A stretch of DNA of 64,000 nucleotides. It comes from Streptomyces bicolor (GTDB taxonomy: Bacteria > Actinomycetota > Actinomycetes > Streptomycetales > Streptomycetaceae). Location: positions 124,001 to 188,000 of the forward strand of contig NZ_JOFS01000014.1 of the NCBI RefSeq assembly GCF_000719285.1, given 5' to 3'. The position numbers were made by a program, and so were the translations under genes. The notes under the pieces were generated by a model, which worked only from the letters and a program-made list of their open reading frames with translations, searched no databases and was not told the DNA's origin. This document shows, piece by piece, positions 45,762 through 54,453 of the stretch (positions are counted from its first letter, which is position 1; each line of letters opens with the position of its first letter).

Positions 45762-46676
45762 TCATGTCACGGTGCTCGCCACCTGCCGGCCCGCCTCCGC
45801 GTACGCCCGCACCAGCGGCCGCCCCCCGTCCTCCGCGCGCCAGGCCAGTGCGTACCGGCTGGGCGAGAGCCCCCGTACCGGACGCGTCACCACCCCGCCC
45901 AGGGTGATCAGCGGGGCGTTGCCCGTGGCGATCAGGCAGACACCGAGACCGGCGACGAGTGCCTCGTACGTCTCCTCCGTGCTCGCGATCTCCGCCCCGA
46001 CGCGGGGCGGCCGGCCTCCCCGCTCCTCCAGCGCCAGCCAGTGGTCGCGCAACGGCCCCGCGCTCGCCGGCAGGGCGAGGAACGGCTCGTCGGCGAGGTC
46101 GGCGAAGTCGACCTCCGTACGGGCCGCGAGCGGATGGGATTCCGGGAGGGCGACCAGGCGGGGTTCCTCGGCGATCACCGTCCAAGCGTAGCGGCCGGCG
46201 TCGGGGAGGGGCAGCCAGACGAAGGCGACGTCCGCGTCGCCGTCGGCGAGGCCCGCCGTGGGGTCCTGCCAGCCCACCTGGCGAAGACGCAGCACCGTTT
46301 CGGGATGCGCGGCGGTGAAACGGGAGCGGATGGCAGGTAGCAGGCCGCCGCGGCCCGGGCTGGTGCTCATGCCGACCACCAGGGTGCCGCGCGCCGCGGC
46401 CCGGGCCGCCTCCATCGCCGCCGCCCCCTCGGACCAGGCGTCCAGCACCCGCCGGGCGCCCGGCAGCAGCGCCTTGCCGGCCTCGGTGAGCGCGACGCCC
46501 CGCGGATCGCGGCGGAACAGCTCCACGCCCAACTGCCGCTCCAGAGCCCGTATCTGCTTGCTGAGCGCGGGCTGGGAGACGTACAGCCGCTCCGCCGCGC
46601 GGGTGAAGTGCAGCTCCTCGGCCACCGTCACGAAGTAACGCAGGTCGCGCACATGTACGTCCATGGTCATAGCCAT
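45762..46676 (-). CDS. LysR-family regulator
   Basis: About 304 aa. The HTH is at about 10-65 (VTVAEELHFTRAAERLYVSQ) and the substrate-binding domain follows. Three clustered ATGs (46676, 46670, 46664) could start it; 46664 (MDVHVRDLRYF) is closest to the usual family start. It is divergent from the SDR oxidoreductase gene, which it probably controls. It ends 71 bp before the protease gene on the same strand, so some read-through into the six-gene operon is possible. Confidence 0.88.
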   Translation of the reverse strand: MAMTMDVHVRDLRYFVTVAEELHFTRAAERLYVSQPALSKQIRALERQLGVELFRRDPRGVALTEAGKALLPGARRVLDAWSEGAAAMEAARAAARGTLVVGMSTSPGRGGLLPAIRSRFTAAHPETVLRLRQVGWQDPTAGLADGDADVAFVWLPLPDAGRYAWTVIAEEPRLVALPESHPLAARTEVDFADLADEPFLALPASAGPLRDHWLALEERGGRPPRVGAEIASTEETYEALVAGLGVCLIATGNAPLITLGGVVTRPVRGLSPSRYALAWRAEDGGRPLVRAYAEAGRQVASTVT

Positions 46677-46773
46677 CGGTTATCAGCGTGGGTCTTGGAC
46701 ACGCAACCGGGCCCGGCGGCAGGGTGGAGTGCGCAGGCCGACGGGAACGGACGTCCCAGGACGAGGAGCTGTC

Positions 46774-47604
46774 ATGAACAAGGTGTGGCTGATCACCGGC
46801 GCGAGCAGCGGTTTCGGGCGGGCCATCGCGGAGGCGGTCCTCGCGGAGGGCGACGTGGTCGTGGGTGCGGTACGGCGGCCCGACGGGCTGGACGATCTCG
46901 TCGCATCCCATCCCGACCAGGTGGAGGCGCTGCGGCTGGACGTCGCCGACACGGGGGCCGCCGAGTCCGCCGTACGGGATGTGATCGCCCGGCACGGACG
47001 GATCGACGTGCTGGTCAACAACGCGGGTCGCACCCATGTGGGCGCGTTCGAGGAGACAACCGAGGACGAGCTGCGCAAGCTGTTCAATGTGCATGTCTTC
47101 GGGCCCGCCGCCCTCACACGTGCGGTGCTTCCGCACATGCGGGAGCGGCGGGCCGGAGCGATCGTGCAGATGAGCAGCATGGGCGGGCAGATGTCCTTCG
47201 CGGGCTTCTCGGCGTACAGCGCCACCAAGTTCGCGCTGGAGGGCATGTCGGAGGGGCTCGCGGACGAGGTCGCCGAGTTCGGCATCAAGGTGCTGATCGT
47301 CGAGCCGGGTTCCTTCCGTACGTCGCTGTTCGAGGCCGACCGCAGGGGGGTCAGCACGGACAGCGGGCTGTATCCCAAGGTGAGCCGGACCCGGGAGTTC
47401 GTCTCCGGCGGCGACGGCACCCAGCCCGGCGACCCGGCGAAGGCGGCGGCCCTCATCCTCGCCGCGCTGGCGGCCGACCGCACCCCCCTGCGCCTGCCCC
47501 TGGGCGACGACGGCGTCACCGCGGTCCTCGGCCACCTCGACCAGGTCCGCGAGGACATCGCCCCGTGGGAGAAGAGCGCGCGGGCGACGGCCTTCGACGA
47601 CTGA
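46774..47604 (+). CDS. Short-chain dehydrogenase/reductase
   Basis: 276-aa classical SDR with NAD(P)-binding GASSGFG (residues 8-14), NNAG and the catalytic YSATK. ATG 46774 has GAGGAG about 7 nt upstream. The substrate is unknown. The family also includes oxidoreductases of lipids, ketones and alcohols. It is divergent from the LysR gene, a common regulator-target arrangement. Confidence 0.92.
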   Translation: MNKVWLITGASSGFGRAIAEAVLAEGDVVVGAVRRPDGLDDLVASHPDQVEALRLDVADTGAAESAVRDVIARHGRIDVLVNNAGRTHVGAFEETTEDELRKLFNVHVFGPAALTRAVLPHMRERRAGAIVQMSSMGGQMSFAGFSAYSATKFALEGMSEGLADEVAEFGIKVLIVEPGSFRTSLFEADRRGVSTDSGLYPKVSRTREFVSGGDGTQPGDPAKAAALILAALAADRTPLRLPLGDDGVTAVLGHLDQVREDIAPWEKSARATAFDD

Positions 47605-47747
47605 CCTGCGAGGACGACAGGCCTGCCTCGGCGGCCGAGCCGGCTGGCCGGTCCCAACCGGGCGCCGGGACTGCAGACTTGATCGGGGACCGATTTGGGG
47701 CGACCGGCTTGATCGGACGCCGTGAACCGCATGCCGGGAACCGCCCT

Positions 47748-48410
47748 TCACGGCAGTCGGGAAACCGGGCGTGGGGCGCGGAAGGTGCGGGCGGCGGGGC
47801 AGTCGTAGGCCGTGGCGAGGCGCAGCGGGAACGCCTTCTCGTGGTCCAGGTTCTCGATGGGCGGGCCGGTTGCCCCGTACGGCTCGGGGAACGCGGGTCG
47901 GCCCGCGAGGCGGGCCCGGCCGCCCTCCCGGACGAGGCAGGCGAGGACCGCCGCCTCGGCGAGCGGTTCGGGCAGCCGGGCCCTGCCGACGTGGGCGCGC
48001 GCGGCCCGGGCCGCCGGGGCGTCGGTGTGCCGGCCCAGGACGAGGATCGCGTCGCGGATCTCGATCAGCTTGCGGTACATAAGGAAGCGCCGGGAGCAGC
48101 CGGGCCGCACCACCTCGCGCAGGCGTGAGCGGGCACCGTTCAGCGCGGCCTCGGGAACCGCGTCGATCAGGGCGCGCCACAGGGGCCACAGTCGCCAGAT
48201 CGTCCGGGTGTCGGACAGGGCGCGGCCGGCCGCCGCGACCGTGGGGGCGAGCACGGCCGCCGCGGACAGCAGACACCGCGTCGGCGGCAGCAGCGGGACG
48301 ACCGGTACGTCGGACAGGTCGGGGGCGAACGCCGGGGCGGCGCCGAGCGTCCGGTACGGCAGGGCGAGCGCGGACCCCAGGCCGACCAGGACCAGGGCGG
48401 CGGCGTACGG
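47748..48410 (-). pseudogene. C-terminal remnant of an MAB_1171c-like (DUF6545) transporter
   Basis: The frame ending at 47748 reads, from about 48407, a hydrophobic helix (AAALVLVGLGSALALPYR). It then has IWRLWPLWRALIDAVPEAAL, RFLMYRKLIEIRDAIL and LLEAAVLACL-like segments typical of the cytoplasmic DUF6545 end of MAB_1171c-family membrane proteins. The N-terminal seven-helix part is absent. Upstream the sequence switches, in another frame, into a DedA gene, so a deletion or frameshift has fused two genes. Confidence 0.6.
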
Positions 48411-49026
48411 CGAGGACGCCGAGGCCCGCGGCGACGGCGAGACCCACGACGGCCACCGGCAGCAGCCCCGGGGCGGCCGCGAGCCGCTCGTAGGACGAGC
48501 CGGCGAGATACCCCGCCCCGGCCTCCGCGCAGGCCCAGGCCAGACCGGCGACCAGGCTGTACGGGGCCAGACCGCGCCAGCGCAGTCCGGACGCCCCGGC
48601 GACATGCGGCGCGAGCGTGCGTACGACGGGCACGAACCGGCACACCACAAGGGCCGGCCCGCCCCACCGCCGGACCACCGCCCACGCCCGGTCCCAGGCG
48701 GCCTCCGGGATCCGCCGCCCCAGCCGGCGCCGCCGCATCCCGTGGCCGAGCCGGCGCCCGGTGCGCTGGGCGAGCAGGTCGCCGATCACCACACCGGCGG
48801 TGGCGGTGCCGATGACCAGGGGCAGGCTCAGCACGCCCGCCTGGGCGAGGTACCCCGCGCACAGCAGCAGACTCAGCGTCGGCACGAAGGCGCCGACCAC
48901 CAGCACGGACTCCAGCAGAACCAGGCCCAGTACGGTGCCGTACGCGGCCGCCGGCCCCAGGCTCATCAGCAGATCCGCCGGGCCGGGCAGGCCCGCCGGG
49001 GCCGCGAGCGGCGTGGCGGTCAGCAT
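48398..49026 (-). CDS. DedA-family membrane protein, no proper stop
   Basis: About 210 residues of a DedA/SNARE-associated domain: ESVLVVGAFVPTLSLLLCAG, GDLLAQRTGRRLG and ALVVCRFVPVVRTLAPHVAG, with five or six hydrophobic helices. ATG 49026 overlaps the methyltransferase stop by 7 nt. At about 48400 coding similarity jumps to another frame (DUF6545 remnant), and the DedA frame stays open as antisense-like sequence to 45703. The true C terminus is therefore unclear. DedA proteins act in lipid flipping and membrane homeostasis. Confidence 0.65.
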
Positions 49027-49748
49027 GCCGGGGCCTCGGTGCGGCCGAGCGGCCCGGGGGCGCGCAGATGCCGTACGCGCGCGGGGGGCAGGTTGCGCAG
49101 GACGAGGCTGTCGCTCACGCCGTAACGGGCCGTGAAGTCGGCCAGGACCGCGGCTGACGCCCGGTGCCGGGCCGCCTCCGTGCGGTCGGCCACCACCGCT
49201 CGGGTGGCCCGGGTGCCGACGTAGGCGAAGTAGGTCAGGTGGCCGCCGGGTTCCAGGACGGACAGATAGCGGTCCAGTATCGAACGGACGTCGTGTGGTT
49301 CGAAGTTGGCGAACGGCAGGCAGGAGACGATCACGTCGTAGCGGCGGTCCAGGCCGGCCTCCGTGATGGAGTCGGCGATGATCCGGATCCGGTCGGACGC
49401 GGCCGACAGGGCGGGGTCGGTGCGCAGCGCGTCGTGCAGTACCTCCACGAACCGCGGGTTGATCTCCACCACGTCGAGCCGGTCGGCCGGTCCGAGCCTG
49501 CTCGCGAGCGTCCGGGTCACCGGACCGGTGCCCGCGCCGACCTCCAGCACCGACACCGGGCCGCCCAGCTCGGCGCGGGCCAGGGCCAGCGGGGCGGCGA
49601 GCCGGGAGGCCAGCGGGCCGCTGCTGGGAGCCACGGCTCCGGTGGTGCGGAAGGTGCGGGCGGCCTCACGGAGGAAGGCCAGTCGGCCGGTGCGGTAGGG
49701 CAGTCGGAGGTCCGCCGGAGGCTTGCCGGGAGCGTGCGTCAGGTCCAT
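49020..49748 (-). CDS. SAM-dependent methyltransferase (phospholipid N-methyltransferase-like)
   Basis: 242-aa class I methyltransferase with SAM-binding motif I VLEVGAGTGPVTRTL (about 70-84), acidic motif II VVEINPRF and SCLPFANF in motif IV. The layout resembles PmtA/KsgA-like lipid methyltransferases. ATG 49748 (MDLTHAPGKP) starts it; upstream codons in frame cross the divergent kinase promoter. It is coupled to the DedA gene, so a membrane-lipid role is plausible. Confidence 0.82.
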   Translation of the reverse strand: MDLTHAPGKPPADLRLPYRTGRLAFLREAARTFRTTGAVAPSSGPLASRLAAPLALARAELGGPVSVLEVGAGTGPVTRTLASRLGPADRLDVVEINPRFVEVLHDALRTDPALSAASDRIRIIADSITEAGLDRRYDVIVSCLPFANFEPHDVRSILDRYLSVLEPGGHLTYFAYVGTRATRAVVADRTEAARHRASAAVLADFTARYGVSDSLVLRNLPPARVRHLRAPGPLGRTEAPAC

Positions 49749-49881
49749 GGCCGTGACGCTAGGAAGCGGCGGACGGCGCTCCATCGGCCGCGCGGCGACG
49801 GCGTACACCGACGAAAGTAGGGGGTGGGGGTGGCCCGACGGCCGGGTCCCGGCCGGGGGCCGCTGTCTATGCTCGAACCTC

Positions 49882-51057
49882 GTGAACGCGAACACGGTGA
49901 ACGCCAACGCGCCGCGCGGCAAGCCGACTTGGCCGTGGTGGGCGGAGGTGGCGCTGGTCGGCGTGGTGGGCGTGCTGTCGGTGCAGGAGGCCTACATCGG
50001 CGCGGGCGGCACGCTGCACAGCCCGACCGCGGCCGTGGCCGCCGCGACGAGCCTGACGCTTCCGCTGCGCGGCCGGTGGCCGTGGGCCGTCGCGGCGTGC
50101 ACGGTGGTCGTCGCCGCCACGTTCGGCACCGTGTGGCCGCTGCTCGTCGTGCTGTTCCAGCTGGCCCAACGGGGCCGGGGCGGGGTGGCGGCCCTGTGCG
50201 CGGCGGCGGCCATGGGAGCCAGCCTGATCGTCCAGCCGGCGCACAGCCTGTGGGCGACGCGGAACTACGGGCCGCTGCTGCTGCCCGCGGCCGTGATCGT
50301 GCTGGGGCTGTGGACGGGCAGCCGACGGCGGCTGGTCGTCTCGCTCGGCGAGCAGGTCAGGCATCTGCGGATCGAGCGTGAACTGCGCGCCGAACAGGCG
50401 AGGCTGGGGGAGCGGGCGCGGATCGCCGCCGAGATGCACGATGTGCTGGCCCACCGCCTGACCGTGCTGGCCCTGCACGCCGGTGCGCTGCAGCGGCGCA
50501 CCGGGGACCTGCCGGAGCCGGTCGTGGAGCGGGTCGGCCTGCTGCGTCAGACCTCCACCGAGGCGCTGGCGGATCTGCGGGACGTGCTCGGTGCCCTGCG
50601 CATGACGACCGCCGAGGAGGTTCGGGCCCGCGGGGCCAGGGCGGAGGACCTGCCCGCTCTGCTGGGCGAGGCGCGGGGCGCGGGGCAGCGCGTCGAGGCC
50701 ACCGTCGAGGGCGATGCGGGCGCCGTGTCCACCAGCCACCGGCTCGCGGTCCACCGGGTCGTCCAGGAAGCCCTGACGAACGCCCGCAAGCACGCGCCGG
50801 GCGCCCCGGTCGAGGTCGCGGTGGTCTACGGCCCGCCCAACTCGACGGTCTCGGTCCGCAACCGCCCGGGCACCCCGTCCGAGTCGGCCCCGGTGGCCAG
50901 CGGCTTCGGCCTGGTCGGCCTGACGGAACGGATCACATCCCTGGGCGGCACCCTGGAGTTCGGCCCCTCGGGCGCGGGCGGCTGGCGAGTAACGGCCCAG
51001 ATCCCGACGACACCGGCTCCTTCGCAGGGGGATCCTGCGCGGGCTGGGGTGGTGTGA
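49882..51057 (+). CDS. HisKA_3 sensor histidine kinase
   Basis: 391-aa kinase with about five helices in residues 15-155 and no sizeable outer domain. The phosphorylated His lies in AAEMHDVLAHRL, and the ATPase domain has EALTNARKHAPG and GLVGLTERI. GTG 49882 lies 9 nt behind a TATGCT -10-like hexamer (49867-49872) and has no ribosome site, suggesting a leaderless or very short leader. The partner regulator follows after 201 bp instead of overlapping, because a dispersed repeat separates them. Confidence 0.9.
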   Translation: MNANTVNANAPRGKPTWPWWAEVALVGVVGVLSVQEAYIGAGGTLHSPTAAVAAATSLTLPLRGRWPWAVAACTVVVAATFGTVWPLLVVLFQLAQRGRGGVAALCAAAAMGASLIVQPAHSLWATRNYGPLLLPAAVIVLGLWTGSRRRLVVSLGEQVRHLRIERELRAEQARLGERARIAAEMHDVLAHRLTVLALHAGALQRRTGDLPEPVVERVGLLRQTSTEALADLRDVLGALRMTTAEEVRARGARAEDLPALLGEARGAGQRVEATVEGDAGAVSTSHRLAVHRVVQEALTNARKHAPGAPVEVAVVYGPPNSTVSVRNRPGTPSESAPVASGFGLVGLTERITSLGGTLEFGPSGAGGWRVTAQIPTTPAPSQGDPARAGVV

Positions 51058-51099
51058 GGGGTGGGGGCTGCCGGTGCCTGCGGCGCTTGTGCGGGTGGT

Positions 51100-51212
51100 T
51101 TCGGGCCGAAGCGGGGGTCTGGGGGCGGCAGCCCCAGGACGGGCCGGGGTCGAAGGGGCAGCGCCCCTGGTGGATGGGACGGGTAGGGGCGGCGGGGGCG
51201 CGAAGCGCCGTG
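51100..51212 (+). repeat. Dispersed repeat family A, copy 3 (partial)
   Basis: GGGCCGAAGCGGGGGTCTGG, GCGGCAGCCCC and ATGGGACGGGTAGGGGCGGC match the elements at 14765-14887 and 22299-22420. An extra hairpin (GGGGCAGCGCCCC) interrupts it. It separates a histidine kinase from its response regulator. Confidence 0.82.
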
Positions 51213-51258
51213 GTCGGGGTGGGAGTCGGGCTGGGATGCAAGGACGAGGAGTGCGGAC

Positions 51259-51954
51259 ATGAGTGGTGCATCAGACACGGGCGGGGCCGTGGACCGGGAC
51301 TCCGTGCGGGTGCTGATCGTGGATGACGACCACCTCGTCCGGCTCGCCCTCGCCGACATCCTCGACGGCGATTCGGACCTGACCGTCGTCGACCAGGCCG
51401 GGGACGGTGAGCAGGCCGTCGAACGGGCCCGGGCGCGGCGGCCCGACGTCGTGCTGATGGACATCCGCATGCCCGGCGTGGACGGCATCACCGCCACCCG
51501 CAGGCTGCGCGCGCTGCCCGAGCCGCCGCAGGTGGTCGTCCTCACCACCTTCGACCTCGACCAGTACGTCTATGACGCGCTGGCCGCCGGAGCGGCCGGC
51601 TTCCTGCTGAAGGACACCGACCCCGGCGAGATCGTCCGCGCCGTACGCATCGTCGCCGACGGCCAGGCCATGCTGCACCCGTCCGCCGCCCGCCGCCTGA
51701 TCGACCACTACCACCACACCACCCGCCATACGACCCACCAGGCGCGCACCCGCATCGACCAGCTGACCCCACGCGAGAAGGACGTCCTGGCCCTGCTCGC
51801 CGACGGGGCGTCCAACGCGGAGATCGCCACCCAGCTCGGCATGCGCGAGAGCACGGTGAAGGCGCACGTCAGCCGCATCCTGGCGGCGCTGGAGGTGGGC
51901 AACCGGGTGCAGGCCGCGCTGTGCGCCCGGGGCGCGGGCATCGGCGGTTCCTGA
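51259..51954 (+). CDS. NarL/FixJ-type response regulator
   Basis: 231-aa regulator with a receiver domain (phosphoacceptor in VVLMDIRMPGVDG, Lys in FLLKDTDPGE) and a C-terminal LuxR HTH (LTPREKDVLALLADGASNAE). ATG 51259 has GAGGAG about 8 nt upstream. It is the partner of the HisKA_3 kinase at 49882-51057. The decayed ABC-2 permease downstream may once have been its target operon (inference). Confidence 0.92.
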   Translation: MSGASDTGGAVDRDSVRVLIVDDDHLVRLALADILDGDSDLTVVDQAGDGEQAVERARARRPDVVLMDIRMPGVDGITATRRLRALPEPPQVVVLTTFDLDQYVYDALAAGAAGFLLKDTDPGEIVRAVRIVADGQAMLHPSAARRLIDHYHHTTRHTTHQARTRIDQLTPREKDVLALLADGASNAEIATQLGMRESTVKAHVSRILAALEVGNRVQAALCARGAGIGGS

Positions 51955-52035
51955 GTCACCGTCCGCGAGCCGCCCGTGTGCAAGCGGTGTGGAAGTGGAC
52001 TGTGCGTGCGGTGTCAGTGCCCTGTCAGTGTTCCG

Positions 52036-52262
52036 TCAGTGCTCTGTGACCCATCTGCACATCGCGCGGAAGTGCTCTGAAAGCCATGGTCCGTACGGTC
52101 GATTCCACCGGGAACCGACTGGATGGGACTCGGCGTGGTTGCGGCCGGACGGTATCTCGGCCTCGTAGCCGTGGCGGTCGCGGGCCGGCACCGGCCGGGG
52201 CCGGAAGCCGACCACGTCGTCCGCCGCGAGCCGGCCGAGCAGCAGTTGCATCGCCGCCTCCG
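52036..52262 (-). pseudogene. Possible coding remnant, family not recognised
   Basis: The minus strand reads PEAAMQLLLGRLAADDVVGF followed by RPRPVPARDRHGYEAEIPSG, with a stop just upstream of the Pro codon. Its composition is protein-like, but there is no family I can name. It ends exactly where a plus-strand ABC-2 remnant begins, so it may be the other side of a deletion joint. The rest of 51955-52080 shows only short GTCAGTG direct repeats (52012-52040). Confidence 0.3.
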
Positions 52263-52502
52263 GTCAGCGCGATGCCGGCGTGGATGGCGGTCCTCACCCT
52301 CCTCAACCCGCTGACGTACGCCGTCGACATCATGCGGCGCACGGTGGTGGCCTTCCGCCCCGGCGAGTCCTCGCAGAGCTTCTTCGACCCGGTGACCTGG
52401 GCGGGCCGGCAGGTGCCCGCCGCACTCTCCGCCGCGGTGGTCGTGGTGTTCTGCGCGGTGACCCTGACGGTGGCGGTCCGGCGGTTCTCACGGGCGGACT
52501 GA
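52263..52502 (+). pseudogene. 3' remnant of an ABC-2 type permease
   Basis: The frame reads VSAMPAWMAVLTLLNPLTYA, then VDIMRRTVV, and a last transmembrane helix (about 52415-52490) ending VRRFSRAD before TGA. This is the typical end of DrrB/ABC-2 permeases. The upstream five-sixths of the gene and any ATPase are missing. Upstream codons in frame are Arg/Pro-rich nonsense. It lies behind a two-component system, where drug-efflux ABC-2 genes are often found. Confidence 0.65.
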
Positions 52503-52699
52503 GCGGCTCCGGGGACGCCCCGGCGCCACCGCCTCAGTCCGCCCGTGCAGGGCCCTTGTGCAATTCCTGTGGAGGCCTCAATCTTTCGGCTGGCGCACAG
52601 GTGCGACACAGGCGATTGACATGTCCCTGCCTGATCTTGCGTATCCGCGCACCGGTGCACCCCCCACCAGCGCACCACTGATTGAGGAGGACCCCTCAG

Positions 52700-54277
52700 A
52701 TGGCAGTGACGCGTAACTCCCGCAGAGACTCCCGCCGAAGACTCGCCACGCTCAGCGCGGCGGCAACCGCCGCGCTCGTCGCCGGCCTCGTCTCCGCACT
52801 CCCCGCCGCGGCCGCACCCGAGGGCCGCATCCAGTACGCGGGCGCGGCCAACGCCGTAGCCGACAGCTACATCGTGACCCTCAAGGCGGACCACGCCCGC
52901 TCGGGCTCCCAGGCGGGACGCGCCCTCGTCGAGAAGTACGGCGCCGACGTCGAGCGCACGTACAAGAAGGCCCTGAACGGCTACGCGATCGAGGCCTCCG
53001 AGGCAGAGGCCCAGAAGCTGGCCGCGGATCCCGCGGTCGCCTCCGTCGTGCAGAACCGCACGTTCAGCATCAACGCGACCCAGACCAACCCGCCCTCCTG
53101 GGGCCTGGACCGCGTGGACCAGCGCAACCTGCCGCTGAACAGCTCGTACACGTACCCGGACTCGGCCGGCCAGGGCGTGACCGCCTACGTCATCGACACC
53201 GGCGTCCGCATCACCCACAGCGACTTCGGCGGCCGCGCCTCCTACGGCTACGACGCCATCGACAACGACAACACCGCCCAGGACGGCCACGGCCACGGCA
53301 CGCACGTCGCGGGCACGGTCGCCGGAAACGCGTACGGCGTCGCCAAGAAGGCGAAGGTCGTCGGCGTCCGCGTCCTGAACAACTCCGGCCAGGGCACCAC
53401 CGCCCAGGTCGTCGCGGGCATCGACTGGGTCGCCCAGAACGCCGTCAAGCCGGCGGTGGCCAACATGTCCCTCGGCGGCGGCGCCGACACCGCCCTCGAC
53501 ACGGCCGTACGCAACGCCATCGCCTCCGGCGTCACCTTCGCCGTCGCGGCGGGCAACGAGTCGACCAACGCCTCCACCAGGTCCCCCGCACGCGTCACCG
53601 AGGCCATCACGGTCGGCGCGACGACATCCTCCGACGCCAAGGCGAGCTACTCCAACTACGGCTCGGTCCTCGACCTGTTCGCGCCGGGCTCGTCCATCAC
53701 CTCGGCCTGGAACTCCGGTGACTCGGCGACCAACACGATCTCCGGCACGTCGATGGCGACCCCGCATGTCGCGGGCGCGGTCGCGCTCTACCTGGCCGAC
53801 AACCCCTCGGCGACTCCCTCCCAGGTCTCCTCGGCGCTGACGTCCGCCGCCACGACCGGCGTCGTCACCAGCCCGGGCACGGGCTCGCCCAACCGTCTCC
53901 TCTACGTCGGCGGCGGCACGACCACCCCTCCGGGCCCGCGCTTCGAGAACACCGGTGACTACGCCATCGCCGACAACTCCACGGTCGAGTCCCCGGTGAC
54001 GGTCTCCGGCGTCTCCGGCAACGCGCCCTCGGCCCTGGCCGTCGAGGTCCACATCGTCCACACGTACATCGGCGACCTCCAGGTCCAGCTGATCGCCCCC
54101 GACGGCACGGCGTACACGCTGAAGTCGTACGGCACCGGCGGCAGTTCGGACAACATCAACACCACGTACTCGCTGAACGCCTCCTCCGAGGCCGCCAACG
54201 GCACGTGGAAGCTCCGCGTCAGTGACAACGCGAACCTGGACACCGGGCGCATCGACGCCTGGGCGCTGCAGTTCTAG
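52700..54277 (+). CDS. Secreted subtilisin-like (S8) protease with P-domain
   Basis: 525-aa exported protease. The signal peptide is about 1-39 (Arg-rich start, AAAA end). An I9 inhibitor propeptide covers about 50-125 (ADSYIVTLKADHA). The peptidase S8 core (about 130-400) has D166 (VIDTGV), H202 (GHGTHVAG) and S351 (SGTSMATPHVAG). The C-terminal proprotein-convertase P-domain covers about 415-525 (FENTGDYAIADN, VHIVHTYIGDLQVQL). ATG 52700 has GAGGAGGA upstream. It is monocistronic, with a strong terminator. Confidence 0.94.
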   Translation: MAVTRNSRRDSRRRLATLSAAATAALVAGLVSALPAAAAPEGRIQYAGAANAVADSYIVTLKADHARSGSQAGRALVEKYGADVERTYKKALNGYAIEASEAEAQKLAADPAVASVVQNRTFSINATQTNPPSWGLDRVDQRNLPLNSSYTYPDSAGQGVTAYVIDTGVRITHSDFGGRASYGYDAIDNDNTAQDGHGHGTHVAGTVAGNAYGVAKKAKVVGVRVLNNSGQGTTAQVVAGIDWVAQNAVKPAVANMSLGGGADTALDTAVRNAIASGVTFAVAAGNESTNASTRSPARVTEAITVGATTSSDAKASYSNYGSVLDLFAPGSSITSAWNSGDSATNTISGTSMATPHVAGAVALYLADNPSATPSQVSSALTSAATTGVVTSPGTGSPNRLLYVGGGTTTPPGPRFENTGDYAIADNSTVESPVTVSGVSGNAPSALAVEVHIVHTYIGDLQVQLIAPDGTAYTLKSYGTGGSSDNINTTYSLNASSEAANGTWKLRVSDNANLDTGRIDAWALQF

Positions 54278-54294
54278 TCCCGGCGGACCAACGG

Positions 54295-54345
54295 CCGTCC
54301 TCGCGGCGGGAGTCCGGGCCACCACCCGGCCCGCCGCGAGGACGG
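54295..54345 (+). terminator. S8 protease terminator
   Basis: Perfect 16-bp arms (54295-54310 and 54330-54345, CCGTCCTCGCGGCGGG and its complement) 18 bp after the protease stop. Confidence 0.88.
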
Positions 54346-54453
54346 ACCCGTCACCGCCACCACACGAACCCGCAGGCGGTCGGCGCGAGTGCACGCCCCG
54401 TGGGCTGTGAAACCAGCTGTCCGGCTGCCGGAGCCCGGTGATAGACATCCGGA

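Noticed and set aside
45703..48400. Extension of the DedA frame to a 1107-codon protein
   Set aside because: Beyond 48400 the frame is antisense to the SDR gene and overlaps the LysR gene. Protein-like sequence switches to another frame, so the extension is not a real domain.
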